From assembly GCA_016714795.1 (NCBI GenBank), contig JADKCA010000001.1, positions 496,001 to 560,000 on the forward strand: a stretch of 64,000 nucleotides of DNA, given 5' to 3'. Positions 17,738 to 26,353 of the stretch are shown here, one piece after another; position 1 is the first letter of the stretch, and every line of letters starts with the position of its first letter. Made by a program: the position numbers and the translations under genes. This stretch comes from Sphingomonadales bacterium (GTDB lineage Bacteria > Pseudomonadota > Alphaproteobacteria > Sphingomonadales > Sphingomonadaceae). Under the pieces are notes generated by a model that saw only the letters and a list, made by a program, of their open reading frames with translations, ran no database searches and was not told the DNA's origin.

Positions 17738-19162
17738 ATGAATTTCGATTCCGATTACGCCATGCTTATCAACGGCCAGCGCGCAACGGCGGCGGCCAGC
17801 TTTGATGTGGTGAACCCCGCCAATGAGCAGGTGATTGCTTCCGCACCCGATGCGAGCCCTGAAGATCTGGACACCGCGATTGCCGCTGCGCGCGCGGCAT
17901 TCCCAGGCTGGGCCGCCACCCCGATTGATGAGCGCCGCAAGCTGATCGACCAGATGGGTGATGTCATCCTCGCCAATATTGACTCGCTCAAGCGGCTGCT
18001 CACCAAGGAACAGGGCAAGCCGCATCACGAAGCCGAAGGTGAAATCATCGGCGCGGGCTATTGGCTGAAAGGCGCGGCGCAACTGCAACTGCCGGTGACG
18101 GTGAATGAGGATTCGGCGGAGCGTTACAGCTATACCCGCCACGTTCCGTTGGGCGTTGTGGGCGCGATTGCGCCTTGGAACTTCCCGATGATCCTGGCGA
18201 TGTTCAAGATCGGTCCGGCGCTGCTGGCTGGCAATACGATGGTGCTCAAGCCCTCGCCCTTCACGCCGCTGACGACGCTGAAAATGGGTGAACTGGTTGC
18301 GGGAATCCTGCCGCCGGGCGTGCTCAACATCGTGACGGGCGGGGATTCGCTTGGCCCGTGGATGACCGCGCATCCGGGCTTTGACAAGATCAGCTTCACC
18401 GGCTCCACGGCCACCGGGCGGCGCGTGATGCAGTCTGCCGCACCCACGCTCAAGCGCGTCACGCTCGAACTGGGGGGCAATGATGCCGCCATCGTCATGC
18501 CGGATGTGGATGTGGAAGCCATGGCGCAGCAGCTCTTCTGGGCCGCGTTCACCAACAATGGCCAGATCTGCATCGCCACCAAGCGCATGTATATCCATGA
18601 GGATATTTATGACGAACTGCGCGATGCGCTCGTCGCCTATGGCAAGACGGTGAAGGTGGGAGATGGTTCCGAACAGGGGACGCAGATCGGCCCGCTTAAC
18701 AACAAGCCGCAATATGAGCGCGTGCTGGGCCTGATTCAGGACGCGAAGGACAAGGGCTATAATTTCCTGATGGGCGGTGATGCAGCAGACGTGCCGGGCT
18801 ATTTCATTCCGGTGACGATGCTCGACAATCCGCCGGAAGATAGCCGCATCGTTCAGGAGGAGCAGTTTGGCCCGGTGCTGCCGCTGATCAAGTTCAGCGA
18901 CGCCGATCAGGTCGTTGCCCGCGCCAATGCCACCAAATATGGTCTGGGCGGTTCTGTCTGGGGCAAGGACGAAGACAAGGCGCTGGAAATTGCCGAGCGG
19001 ATCGCCAGTGGCACGGTCTGGGTCAATGAAACCCAGCATCTCAGCCCGATGGCGGCCTTTGGCGGCATGAAACAGTCCGGCCTTGGGGTGGAAGGCGGCG
19101 TGGAAGGCCTGCTGGAATATACCAACACGCAAACCATCGTGCGCAAAAAGGTTGCGGCTTGA
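17738..19162 (+). CDS. NAD(P)-dependent aldehyde dehydrogenase
   Basis: The 474-residue aldehyde dehydrogenase has oxyanion Asn148 in PWNFP, general base Glu244 in LELGGND and catalytic Cys278 in NNGQICIA. It converts an aldehyde to a carboxylate. Its position after the P450 and the alcohol dehydrogenase suggests it finishes oxidation to an acid, which could then be CoA-activated. It ends 36 bases before the end of the convergent TetR gene. The exact aldehyde is not predictable. Confidence 0.92.
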   Translation: MNFDSDYAMLINGQRATAAASFDVVNPANEQVIASAPDASPEDLDTAIAAARAAFPGWAATPIDERRKLIDQMGDVILANIDSLKRLLTKEQGKPHHEAEGEIIGAGYWLKGAAQLQLPVTVNEDSAERYSYTRHVPLGVVGAIAPWNFPMILAMFKIGPALLAGNTMVLKPSPFTPLTTLKMGELVAGILPPGVLNIVTGGDSLGPWMTAHPGFDKISFTGSTATGRRVMQSAAPTLKRVTLELGGNDAAIVMPDVDVEAMAQQLFWAAFTNNGQICIATKRMYIHEDIYDELRDALVAYGKTVKVGDGSEQGTQIGPLNNKPQYERVLGLIQDAKDKGYNFLMGGDAADVPGYFIPVTMLDNPPEDSRIVQEEQFGPVLPLIKFSDADQVVARANATKYGLGGSVWGKDEDKALEIAERIASGTVWVNETQHLSPMAAFGGMKQSGLGVEGGVEGLLEYTNTQTIVRKKVAA

Positions 19163-19198
19163 CGCTGACAGGGGTTGCCGCGTCGCGGAACGGAAACG

Positions 19199-19861
19199 TT
19201 ACGCGGCGCAGGCGTGCCCCAGTTCAAGTGCGGCGCTCCGTTCCTTGATCGCAGTACGCAGCTGCTCGCGCTGATCGGGCGCAATCAGCCCCAGAATCAG
19301 CGTGCGCGACGCGACGAAGATTTCGCGCGAGAAGCGGTCTTCAGCCCAGCCTTCCGCCAGCCAGGCCTCCACGGTTGCCGCCACGGTGCGCAGCAATAGT
19401 GCGGTGAAGTCTTCTGCCGGACTGAGCAGATCCAGCTCGCCCGCGAGCGCGGCCTTGCGCACCATCTCACACCACAGGATTTGCCCCTCTGCCGTCATCA
19501 TGGCGCGCAAATCACTGGCTTGAGCATCGTGCACAGAGTGATAGAGGCCACGATAAAAGAGCGGTTCGGTGCTGTACTGCACGACAATCAGGTCAATCGC
19601 CTGCAACAGGCGTTCGAGCGGCGGCGCGTTCGAAAGGTCGGCGAGACGCAGCGAAAAGCTGTCATATTCATCGCGGACGACCCGGCGCAACACCTCCGAC
19701 TTGGAGCCGAGCAGATTATAGGGCGTGGCCGGACTGACGCCCGCCCGGCGCGCAAGTTCCAGCATCGAAAAGCCGGTGCCGCCCGTGTCCCTGATCAGGG
19801 CATGGGCGGTATCCACAAGCTTCCGGCACCGGGCTTCTCGCAAGGCTGGGGACAGCGCCAT
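19199..19861 (-). CDS. TetR family transcriptional regulator
   Basis: The 220-residue protein has an N-terminal TetR helix-turn-helix, FSMLELARRAGVSPATPYNLLGSKSEVLRRV, at about residues 30-60 and a helical ligand domain after it. It starts 3 bases after the stop of the upstream ThDP lyase gene, so the two are cotranscribed. The three-half-site palindrome at 21647-21670, in front of that operon, is the obvious candidate operator and would give autoregulation. The ligand is unknown. Confidence 0.87.
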   Translation of the reverse strand: MALSPALREARCRKLVDTAHALIRDTGGTGFSMLELARRAGVSPATPYNLLGSKSEVLRRVVRDEYDSFSLRLADLSNAPPLERLLQAIDLIVVQYSTEPLFYRGLYHSVHDAQASDLRAMMTAEGQILWCEMVRKAALAGELDLLSPAEDFTALLLRTVAATVEAWLAEGWAEDRFSREIFVASRTLILGLIAPDQREQLRTAIKERSAALELGHACAA

Positions 19862-19864
19862 GTC

Positions 19865-21610
19865 TTAGTCGCGATCAACCGGGATGTTCTCATAATAGGG
19901 AATCATCACGTCCTGACTGTCCGGCGCAACCTGGCCGAGCATAGATTCCGTCACCGGATGAACCACGTCCGCATCGGTCATGATTTCGATGAAAGAGGGG
20001 CCATCATGATCGAGCGCGCGCTTCATGGCTGGGGCAATGTCTTCAAACTTCGTCACCCGTTCGCTCAGGCAGCCAAAGGCGCGGGCAATATCGGCATAAT
20101 GCGTCCCCGGAATCTTGGAGATGACGCTGTAATTGCCACCAAACATGATCTGTTGACCATGGATCGACATCCCCCAGACTTCATTGTTGAGCACGATGTT
20201 GACGATGGGCAGCTTGTGACGGACCATCGTGTCCAACTCAGGCAGGTTGAAGCCCATGGCGCCGTCTCCGGTGAGGTGGACAACGCGGCGCTTTGGATCA
20301 GAGAGTTGTGCGCCAATGGCAAAGCCCTGCCCGATGCCGAGGCACCCCAGATAGCCGTGCGACAGAAAGCTGGCGGGCTTGTTGGAGCGGGCGACCGCGC
20401 CAGCCCATGAGGCAGCCTCACCCCCGTCAAACACATAAAAGGCATCGGGACCAGCAGCCTCGGTCACTGCCAGCGCGGCGTGGAAGGGGTGAATGCCCTT
20501 GCCGGTTTCCGGCTCTGTCCCGGCGAAGGAGGCTGCAAACAGGCCGTTGGCAGACACGGCCTGAGCCCGCCATGCCTCCAGCCCTTCAGGCGCGCGACCG
20601 GCCAGTTCGGCCTTGAGCGCGGCAATGCTCGTATCGGAATAGGCTGCAATGGCCAGATCGACATCGCGGATGCGGCCAATTTCGCCTGCGTCGCTGTGGA
20701 TATGAACCAGTTTCGCTGTGTGCGGCACAATCGCGCCAGATCGGCCACCCAGCAAAAGCCCCATCTTGCCGCCCAGCAGGATCACCAGATCGGGGACGTC
20801 GACACCAATCATCGGCAGCATCGCCAGATTGCCGGCGGCACCGCCGTTGCAGGCATGTCCATCTGGCAGAAGCCCGGTCGCCAGCCCTTTGGCAAAGACG
20901 GGGATAGGCAGGGTGGCCACAAGGTCTCTCACCGCGGCGGCGGTTTCAGAATTCGCAGCTTCGGTTCCGGCAATGATCACCGGGCGCTTGGCAGCCAGCA
21001 GCATATCCGCCAGTTGCGCGGTTTCGGACGGGCAGGGCGCTGGGCGCGGGCGGACATTCACACCAGCGGGCGGCGTTGCGCGATCAGCGGGCACGCTCAT
21101 GTGCAGCACGTCGATCGGAAGTTCGAGCAGGACCGGGCCGCGCGTGCCCGTCATCGCCTTGCGGATGGCCATCGCAGTCAGGTCTGCAATCCGTTCCGTG
21201 GCGGGGATGCTCAACGACCATTTGGCGGCAGGGCGCGCAATTGCGATCTGATCGATCCCGCCTTGCAGCGGATTGGTTTCCACTTCGCGCAGCGGCGGCG
21301 CACCGACGATGAAGAGAACCGGCGAGCTGTCCAGCTTGGCATTGGCGATTGCGGTGACGGCGTTGGTAAAGCCGGGGCCAGCGGTGACGATGCACACGCC
21401 CAGCTCTCCGGTCACGCGGGCATAGGCGTCTGCGGCATGGCCGGCAGAGGCTTCATGCCGGAAATCGGTGAGGGTGATTCCCTCTTCCACGCAGCCCTTC
21501 AGCAGTGCTTCCAGATGCCCGCCATGCAGCGCGAAAGCCTGTTTGACACCGGCGGCCTTCAGCGTTTTCGCGAGCAATTGTCCGCCAACGATTCGTTCCG
21601 TTCCAGCCAT
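19865..21610 (-). CDS. ThDP-dependent lyase, benzaldehyde-lyase-like
   Basis: The 581-residue enzyme has the three ThDP domains, catalytic Glu53 in FRHEASAGHA and a diphosphate motif GDGAMGF followed by VLNN. The N-terminal third resembles Pseudomonas fluorescens benzaldehyde lyase, including the active-site LHGGH: His32 matches BAL His29, and Gly31 replaces BAL Ala28. TNPLQGGIDQ keeps the glutamine of the BAL pocket. BAL cleaves and forms benzoins and related acyloins, so a C-C lyase acting on a 2-hydroxyketone is plausible. Acetolactate synthase or 2-hydroxyacyl-CoA lyase activity are alternatives. It is cotranscribed with TetR and divergent from an SDR. Confidence 0.8.
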   Translation of the reverse strand: MAGTERIVGGQLLAKTLKAAGVKQAFALHGGHLEALLKGCVEEGITLTDFRHEASAGHAADAYARVTGELGVCIVTAGPGFTNAVTAIANAKLDSSPVLFIVGAPPLREVETNPLQGGIDQIAIARPAAKWSLSIPATERIADLTAMAIRKAMTGTRGPVLLELPIDVLHMSVPADRATPPAGVNVRPRPAPCPSETAQLADMLLAAKRPVIIAGTEAANSETAAAVRDLVATLPIPVFAKGLATGLLPDGHACNGGAAGNLAMLPMIGVDVPDLVILLGGKMGLLLGGRSGAIVPHTAKLVHIHSDAGEIGRIRDVDLAIAAYSDTSIAALKAELAGRAPEGLEAWRAQAVSANGLFAASFAGTEPETGKGIHPFHAALAVTEAAGPDAFYVFDGGEAASWAGAVARSNKPASFLSHGYLGCLGIGQGFAIGAQLSDPKRRVVHLTGDGAMGFNLPELDTMVRHKLPIVNIVLNNEVWGMSIHGQQIMFGGNYSVISKIPGTHYADIARAFGCLSERVTKFEDIAPAMKRALDHDGPSFIEIMTDADVVHPVTESMLGQVAPDSQDVMIPYYENIPVDRD

Positions 21611-21646
21611 CTCAATCTCCTTGTTGCAGCCCTACCGGGGTTTAAT

Positions 21647-21670
21647 TATAGTGGACTATAAACATAGTCC
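21647..21670. promoter_or_regulatory. Three-half-site palindromic operator
   Basis: TATAGT, GG, ACTATA (21647-21660) is a palindrome, and GGACTAT (21653-21659) pairs with ATAGTCC (21664-21670) across AAAC. The middle half-site is thus shared by two overlapping inverted repeats. On the minus strand TATAAT (21645-21650) is a good -10 for the ThDP gene, so a bound repressor would block it. The TetR protein at 19199 is the likely binder. Confidence 0.6.
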
Positions 21671-21688
21671 GAATGGAAAGGGAAGAGG

Positions 21689-22489
21689 ATGTCACGCACT
21701 CGGTTTACGGGGAAAGTCGCGGTTGTCACCGGCGGCGCTTCGGGCATTGGCGCAGCGGTGGCGCGACTGTTTCACGACGAAGGGGCGTCGGTTGTCATTG
21801 GCGATCTGGACGAAGCGGGCGGTGCCGCCTTTGCAGATTCGCTGGGAAATGCACGCGCGGCTTTCCTCAAGACCGATGTCAGCGACTATGATCAGGTGAA
21901 GGCGCTTGTCGATCTGGCGGTTTCGAAATTCGGGCGTCTGGATATTCTCTTCAACAATGCCGGCGTGGGCAGTTTCTCGCGCATTGCGGACCTGCCGGTT
22001 GAGGATTGGAAGCGCACCATCGCGGTCAATCTGGATGCGGTCTTTTATGGCTGCAAGGCCGCGATTCCGGTGATGCGGGCGCAGGGCGGCGGCGCGATTG
22101 TCAGCACCGCCTCTGCATCCGGCATGGCGGGGGATTTCGGCTTTGGCGCTTACAATGCGGCAAAGGCGGGCGTGATCAACTTCACGCGCACCGCCGCCAT
22201 CGATCATGCGCGTCATGGCATTCGCGTCAACGCGGTCTGTCCCGGTCCGGTCGATACGCCGATCCTCTCCGGTGTGGATGCTGTGCCCGGTCTGCGGCCA
22301 GTGTGGGAAGATTGTGTGCCAATGGGCCGCTTTGCGCAGGCGGAAGAAATCGCAGCGGTTGTTGCGTTCCTCGCTTCTGATGAGGCGTCCTATCTCACCG
22401 GTGTATCCATCCCTGTTGATGGAGGGTTGACGGCGCACACCGGTCAGCCAAACCTGCACCGGTGGATGGGCGATGAAGTGGAGGGTTGA
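21689..22489 (+). CDS. SDR family oxidoreductase
   Basis: The 266-residue classical SDR has TGGASGIG near residue 14, NNAG, and STASASGMAGDFGFGAYNAAK carrying the catalytic Ser, Tyr and Lys. VIGDLDEA after strand 2 has an Asp, which favours NAD(H). The C-terminal tail of about 15 residues is longer than usual. It is divergent from the ThDP lyase and is followed 3 bases later by a zinc dehydrogenase, so it would interconvert a hydroxyl and a ketone in the same pathway. Confidence 0.83.
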   Translation: MSRTRFTGKVAVVTGGASGIGAAVARLFHDEGASVVIGDLDEAGGAAFADSLGNARAAFLKTDVSDYDQVKALVDLAVSKFGRLDILFNNAGVGSFSRIADLPVEDWKRTIAVNLDAVFYGCKAAIPVMRAQGGGAIVSTASASGMAGDFGFGAYNAAKAGVINFTRTAAIDHARHGIRVNAVCPGPVDTPILSGVDAVPGLRPVWEDCVPMGRFAQAEEIAAVVAFLASDEASYLTGVSIPVDGGLTAHTGQPNLHRWMGDEVEG

Positions 22490-22492
22490 GGC

Positions 22493-23572
22493 ATGAAGGC
22501 TGTTGTACGGCGTGGCACCGAATTGGTGACCACCGATCTGGGCGAACCGACGCCCGGCGAAGGGCAGGTTCTGGTCAAGACCCTGGTGTGCGGCATTTGC
22601 GGGTCTGACCTGCACGCGCTCCATTATCTTGATCATATGGTAGAGATGACGCGCAAGGCAGGCGGCAGCGAGTCGATCAACCCCAAGGCCGACTTGGTGT
22701 TTGGCCATGAATTTTCCGCCGAAGTTCTGGATTACGGCCCCGGCACCGACAAGCGGCTGAAGCCCGGCACGCGTGTGGTGTCTGTGCCAACCGCTATTGG
22801 CCCGCAGGGCGCGGAACTGATAGGCTATTCCAACCGCTTCCCCGGCGGCTTTGCCGAACGCATGGTGTTGCAGGAGGCGTTGCTGCTGGAAGTGCCCAAC
22901 GGGCTTTCGGCGGAAGCGGCGGCGCTGACAGAGCCCATGTCTGTTGGCGAACATGCCGTGGCGCAGTCGGGCGTGACGCAGCAGAGCGTGGCGCTGGTGA
23001 TTGGGTGCGGGCCGGTGGGCCTTTCGGTCATTGCAGCGCTCAAGGCGCGCGGCGTGGGACCGGTCATTGCCACCGATTTGTCGCCAGAGCGGCGCGCGGC
23101 GGCGGAAAAGATGGGCGCAGACATCGTTCTCGATCCGCGCGCGCACAGCCCGCACGACAAGTGGGAGGGCTTTGACGTGCCTGCCACCATGGCCAGTTTC
23201 AGCACCGCGCAATTGCTTGGCCGCTCGCGGCGTGATGCGATTGTGTTCGAATGCGTGGGCGTTCCGGGGATGCTCCAGAACCTCATCCAGAATGTCCCGC
23301 CGACCGCGACCATCATAGTCGTGGGCGTCTGCATGGAAAGTGATGTCATCGAGCCATCACTCGCCATCAACAAGCAGCTCAGCCTGAAATTCGTATTTGC
23401 CTATAGTGCAGACGAGTTCGCCACCACGCTTCACGCCATTGCGCAGGGTGAGCGCGTGTTTGAGCCCTTGCTGTCGGGCAGTGTGGGGCGCAGTGGCGTG
23501 GCTGATGCGTTTCAGCGGCTTTCGGCAGGCGGGGATTGCATCAAGATCATGGTTGATCCTTCACGCGCCTGA
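22493..23572 (+). CDS. Zinc-binding dehydrogenase lacking the structural zinc site
   Basis: The 359-residue MDR enzyme has GICGSDLH for catalytic zinc, FGHEFSAE and the nucleotide motif VIGCGPVGLSV. The four-cysteine structural zinc lobe of typical alcohol dehydrogenases is absent; the segment reads VSVPTAIGPQGAEL instead. It resembles threonine- and sorbitol-dehydrogenase-like members that have lost that lobe. It starts 3 bases after the SDR, suggesting translational coupling, and overlaps the end of the convergent FMN enzyme by 12 bases. It probably oxidises a secondary alcohol or diol. Confidence 0.82.
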   Translation: MKAVVRRGTELVTTDLGEPTPGEGQVLVKTLVCGICGSDLHALHYLDHMVEMTRKAGGSESINPKADLVFGHEFSAEVLDYGPGTDKRLKPGTRVVSVPTAIGPQGAELIGYSNRFPGGFAERMVLQEALLLEVPNGLSAEAAALTEPMSVGEHAVAQSGVTQQSVALVIGCGPVGLSVIAALKARGVGPVIATDLSPERRAAAEKMGADIVLDPRAHSPHDKWEGFDVPATMASFSTAQLLGRSRRDAIVFECVGVPGMLQNLIQNVPPTATIIVVGVCMESDVIEPSLAINKQLSLKFVFAYSADEFATTLHAIAQGERVFEPLLSGSVGRSGVADAFQRLSAGGDCIKIMVDPSRA

Positions 23573-24694
23573 ATCGATTGCACTGGCATCCACATCGACC
23601 GCGCGGGGGAAGCCTGTCAGCCCCAGCGCGGTCGCCACATCATGGCGGAAGGCGGCGAGCATCCGGTCCAGCCCCGCCTGGCCTGCGCCTGCCACAGCAT
23701 AAACCCAGGGACGTCCGATCAAGGCGGCTTTCGCCCCCATTGCCAGTGCCTTGACGACATCCTGCCCGTTGCGAACGCCACCATCGACGAGCAATGTGGT
23801 TTCGCTCCCCACGGCGTCGGCAATGCGCGGCAGCATGGCAATGCCCGATGAGACGCCGTCCAGCTGTCGCCCGCCATGATTGGAAACGATCATGCCATCT
23901 GCGCCAACCCTCACCGTTTCGCGCGCATCCTCTGCATCCAATATGCCCTTGAGCACCAGATTTCCGCTCCATATGGTGCGCAGCCATTCAATGTCTTTCC
24001 ACGTCACCGAGGCATCGAATTGTCCGCCCAGCCATTGCTGAAAATCGACCACAGATCCGCCTTTTCCGACATAACGGACAAGGTTGCCAAAATCGTGCGG
24101 ACGACCGCGCAGCGCGACATCATAGAGCCAGCGCGGGTGCAGCGCATAGTCAATCGGCCCGGCGCGCAGCCGCTTCCATCCGGCAAGTCCGCCTGTCAGC
24201 CCGTTGCGCACATCGCGATAGCGCGCGCCCATCACCGCCAGATCAACCGTGAACACCAATGTGCGGATGCCCTGTGCCCAGACATGGTCCAGCATCTCCT
24301 TCACGATGCCGCGATCCTTGAGCATGTAGAGCTGGAACCAGAAGGGCTTGTCTGACACGGTTGCGACTTCTTCCACCGGACAGATGCCCACGGTGGAGAG
24401 GCAGAAAGGGATGCCAGCCTTGTCTGCCGCGCGCTTGGCCTGCATTTCGGAGCGCCGCGCCATCATGCCGGCCATGCCCACGGGCGCGAGGATGAGCGGC
24501 ATTTTGAGCGGCTCGCCGAACAGGGTGGTGCTGGTTTCCACCTTGGAGACATCGCGCATTACCCGCTGGCGCAGGCGCAAATTCTCGAAATCGGTGCTGT
24601 TCTGCCTTAGCGAGACTTCCTCTCCCGCACCGCCATCGAGATAGCCGAAAAGACCGCGCGGCAGGCGGCGCTCGGCGAGCGCGATAATCCCCAA
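23561..24694 (-). CDS. FMN-dependent alpha-hydroxy acid dehydrogenase
   Basis: The 377-residue TIM-barrel flavoenzyme has QLY at 121-123, Lys249 in LVLKGI, catalytic His273 in SNHGGRQLDG and the FMN phosphate segment DGGVRNGQD. The family oxidises (S)-2-hydroxy acids to 2-oxo acids (lactate, glycolate, mandelate). It lies 36 bases downstream of a ThDP decarboxylase on the same strand, and a GlcD-type enzyme follows upstream. That set mirrors mandelate degradation. No membrane-binding loop was identified, so it may be a soluble oxidase or dehydrogenase. Confidence 0.87.
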   Translation of the reverse strand: MGIIALAERRLPRGLFGYLDGGAGEEVSLRQNSTDFENLRLRQRVMRDVSKVETSTTLFGEPLKMPLILAPVGMAGMMARRSEMQAKRAADKAGIPFCLSTVGICPVEEVATVSDKPFWFQLYMLKDRGIVKEMLDHVWAQGIRTLVFTVDLAVMGARYRDVRNGLTGGLAGWKRLRAGPIDYALHPRWLYDVALRGRPHDFGNLVRYVGKGGSVVDFQQWLGGQFDASVTWKDIEWLRTIWSGNLVLKGILDAEDARETVRVGADGMIVSNHGGRQLDGVSSGIAMLPRIADAVGSETTLLVDGGVRNGQDVVKALAMGAKAALIGRPWVYAVAGAGQAGLDRMLAAFRHDVATALGLTGFPRAVDVDASAIDSGA

Positions 24695-24730
24695 CGGTGG
24701 CGGGCTGGAGGTTGAGCGTGCCCATCCCGC

Positions 24731-26275
24731 TCAGACCATCGCTTCGATCAGGCGCGGACCCTTATGAGCCAGCGCGGCGGCCAAGGCGTCGCGGAAAGCT
24801 TCAGCCGTTTCCACGCGCACCGCAGGCACGCCCATGCCTTCGGACAGCAAACACCAGTTGATCGCCGGGTTTTTCAGATCGAGCATCGACAAGGCCTTGG
24901 GGCCGGGGTTCTGCACGCCAACCCGCATCAACTCTATATTGAGGATCGCGTAAGAGCCGTTGTTGAGGATGATCGTTGTCACATCCAGCTTCTCGCGCGC
25001 CATCGTCCACAAGGCCTGACAGGTATACATGCCGCCGCCATCGGCTTGCAGCGCGATGACCTTGCGATCCGGGCAGGCGACGGCGGCACCGGCGGCGAGC
25101 GGCAGTCCCTGACCGATCGCGCCGCCGGTCAACATCATCCAGTCATGCTTGCGGGCACCTGCCGTCATGGGGAAGGCCGCCATGCCTGCCGTGGCGGACT
25201 CATCAGACACAATGGCGTTGTCCGGCATGAGCTCGGCAAGGATCGCGGCCAGATTGAATGGGGTTAGCGTGCCCGCCTCTGCCGGGGGAATTGCGCGGGC
25301 CTGAACCGGCGGGTCTGCGGGCGCCCCCAGTGCATCGGCCAGCGCGGTCAGGCAGTCGAGCGCATCTTCGCGCGCAGACGCCAGCCGCACCAGTTGCGCG
25401 CCCTCGGGAGAGAGCCAGCTCGGCTTGCCGGGATAGGCGAAGAAGGAGACAGGCGGCTCGCTGCCTGCAAAAACAATGGTCTTGAAATCTCTGAGATAGT
25501 CTGCCGCCTGTTCACCGAAATAGGGCAGGCGTTCCACTGCGACCCGGCCTTCGCCGCGTTGCAGGCGGGTGACGAAGGTTTCGCAGATCAACCGCGCGCC
25601 GGTGGCAGCGGCAATCCGCCCGGCGGCATGGAGGGCATCTTCGCGCAATGCCCGTCCACCCAGAAACAGCGCCTTGGGGCCATCTTCCTCCCGCAACGCC
25701 GCTGCCGCTTCAGCGACAACCGAAGCCGGAACTTTGGGCGAAACAGGAAGTGCCACCGTGGCCACGGCAGCCGATCCTTCGTCCCACGCATGATCGGCAG
25801 GGACGATCACCGTTGCCACCTTGCCAGGATAGGTCTGCGCAACAGAAAAGGCCTCTGCTCCCGCCTGTGCCAGATCACGCTGCGAGCGGGATTTGCGCAC
25901 CCAGTCAGACATCGGGGCGGCCACGCCCAGCGCGTCAGAAGTCAGCGGTGCATCATAATGGAGGTGATAGGTCGCATGATCGCCCACCAGATTGATGACG
26001 GGGGAGGCCGCACGGCGGGCATTGTGGAGGTTGGCCAGCCCGTTCGCCATGCCGGGGCCGAGGTGAAGCAAGGTTGCGGCGGGTTTGTCCGCCATCCGGC
26101 CATAGCCGTCCGCAGCCCCTGTCACCACGCCTTCAAACAGGCCCAGAATGGCGCGCATCCCGTGCTGCCCGTCTATCGCGGCAACCAGCTGCATTTCAGA
26201 TGTGCCGGGATTGGCAAAGCAGACATCCACCCCGCAATCCTTAAGGGTCTGGATGAGGGCTTCTGCACCATTCAT
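24731..26275 (-). CDS. ThDP-dependent decarboxylase, benzoylformate-decarboxylase-like
   Basis: The 514-residue protein starts with NPGTSEMQL, catalytic Glu48 in LGLFEGVV and LLHLGPGMANGLANLHNA. The His there lines up with His70 of benzoylformate decarboxylase. The diphosphate motif is ADGGG followed by ILNN, a variant of GDG. Databases usually call this group acetolactate synthase large subunit, but no regulatory subunit is nearby. Between an FMN (S)-hydroxyacid enzyme and a GlcD-type enzyme, decarboxylation of a 2-oxo acid to an aldehyde is the better guess. Confidence 0.78.
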   Translation of the reverse strand: MNGAEALIQTLKDCGVDVCFANPGTSEMQLVAAIDGQHGMRAILGLFEGVVTGAADGYGRMADKPAATLLHLGPGMANGLANLHNARRAASPVINLVGDHATYHLHYDAPLTSDALGVAAPMSDWVRKSRSQRDLAQAGAEAFSVAQTYPGKVATVIVPADHAWDEGSAAVATVALPVSPKVPASVVAEAAAALREEDGPKALFLGGRALREDALHAAGRIAAATGARLICETFVTRLQRGEGRVAVERLPYFGEQAADYLRDFKTIVFAGSEPPVSFFAYPGKPSWLSPEGAQLVRLASAREDALDCLTALADALGAPADPPVQARAIPPAEAGTLTPFNLAAILAELMPDNAIVSDESATAGMAAFPMTAGARKHDWMMLTGGAIGQGLPLAAGAAVACPDRKVIALQADGGGMYTCQALWTMAREKLDVTTIILNNGSYAILNIELMRVGVQNPGPKALSMLDLKNPAINWCLLSEGMGVPAVRVETAEAFRDALAAALAHKGPRLIEAMV

Positions 26276-26353
26276 TTCATTCTCTCCCTGTTGCGGCCTG
26301 TGACTCGCCGCGCCAGATCATGCCGCAATGCATGGCTGCGGGGAAGGGCTGGT

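Noticed and set aside
17009..19132. A 707-codon open frame on the minus strand opposite the ADH and ALDH genes
   Set aside because: It is antisense to two clear enzymes, rich in Arg, His and Asp as expected from GC-skewed third positions, and has no recognisable motif.
21692..23212. A 506-codon open frame antisense to the SDR and zinc dehydrogenase
   Set aside because: Same shadow effect; the plus-strand genes have full catalytic motifs.
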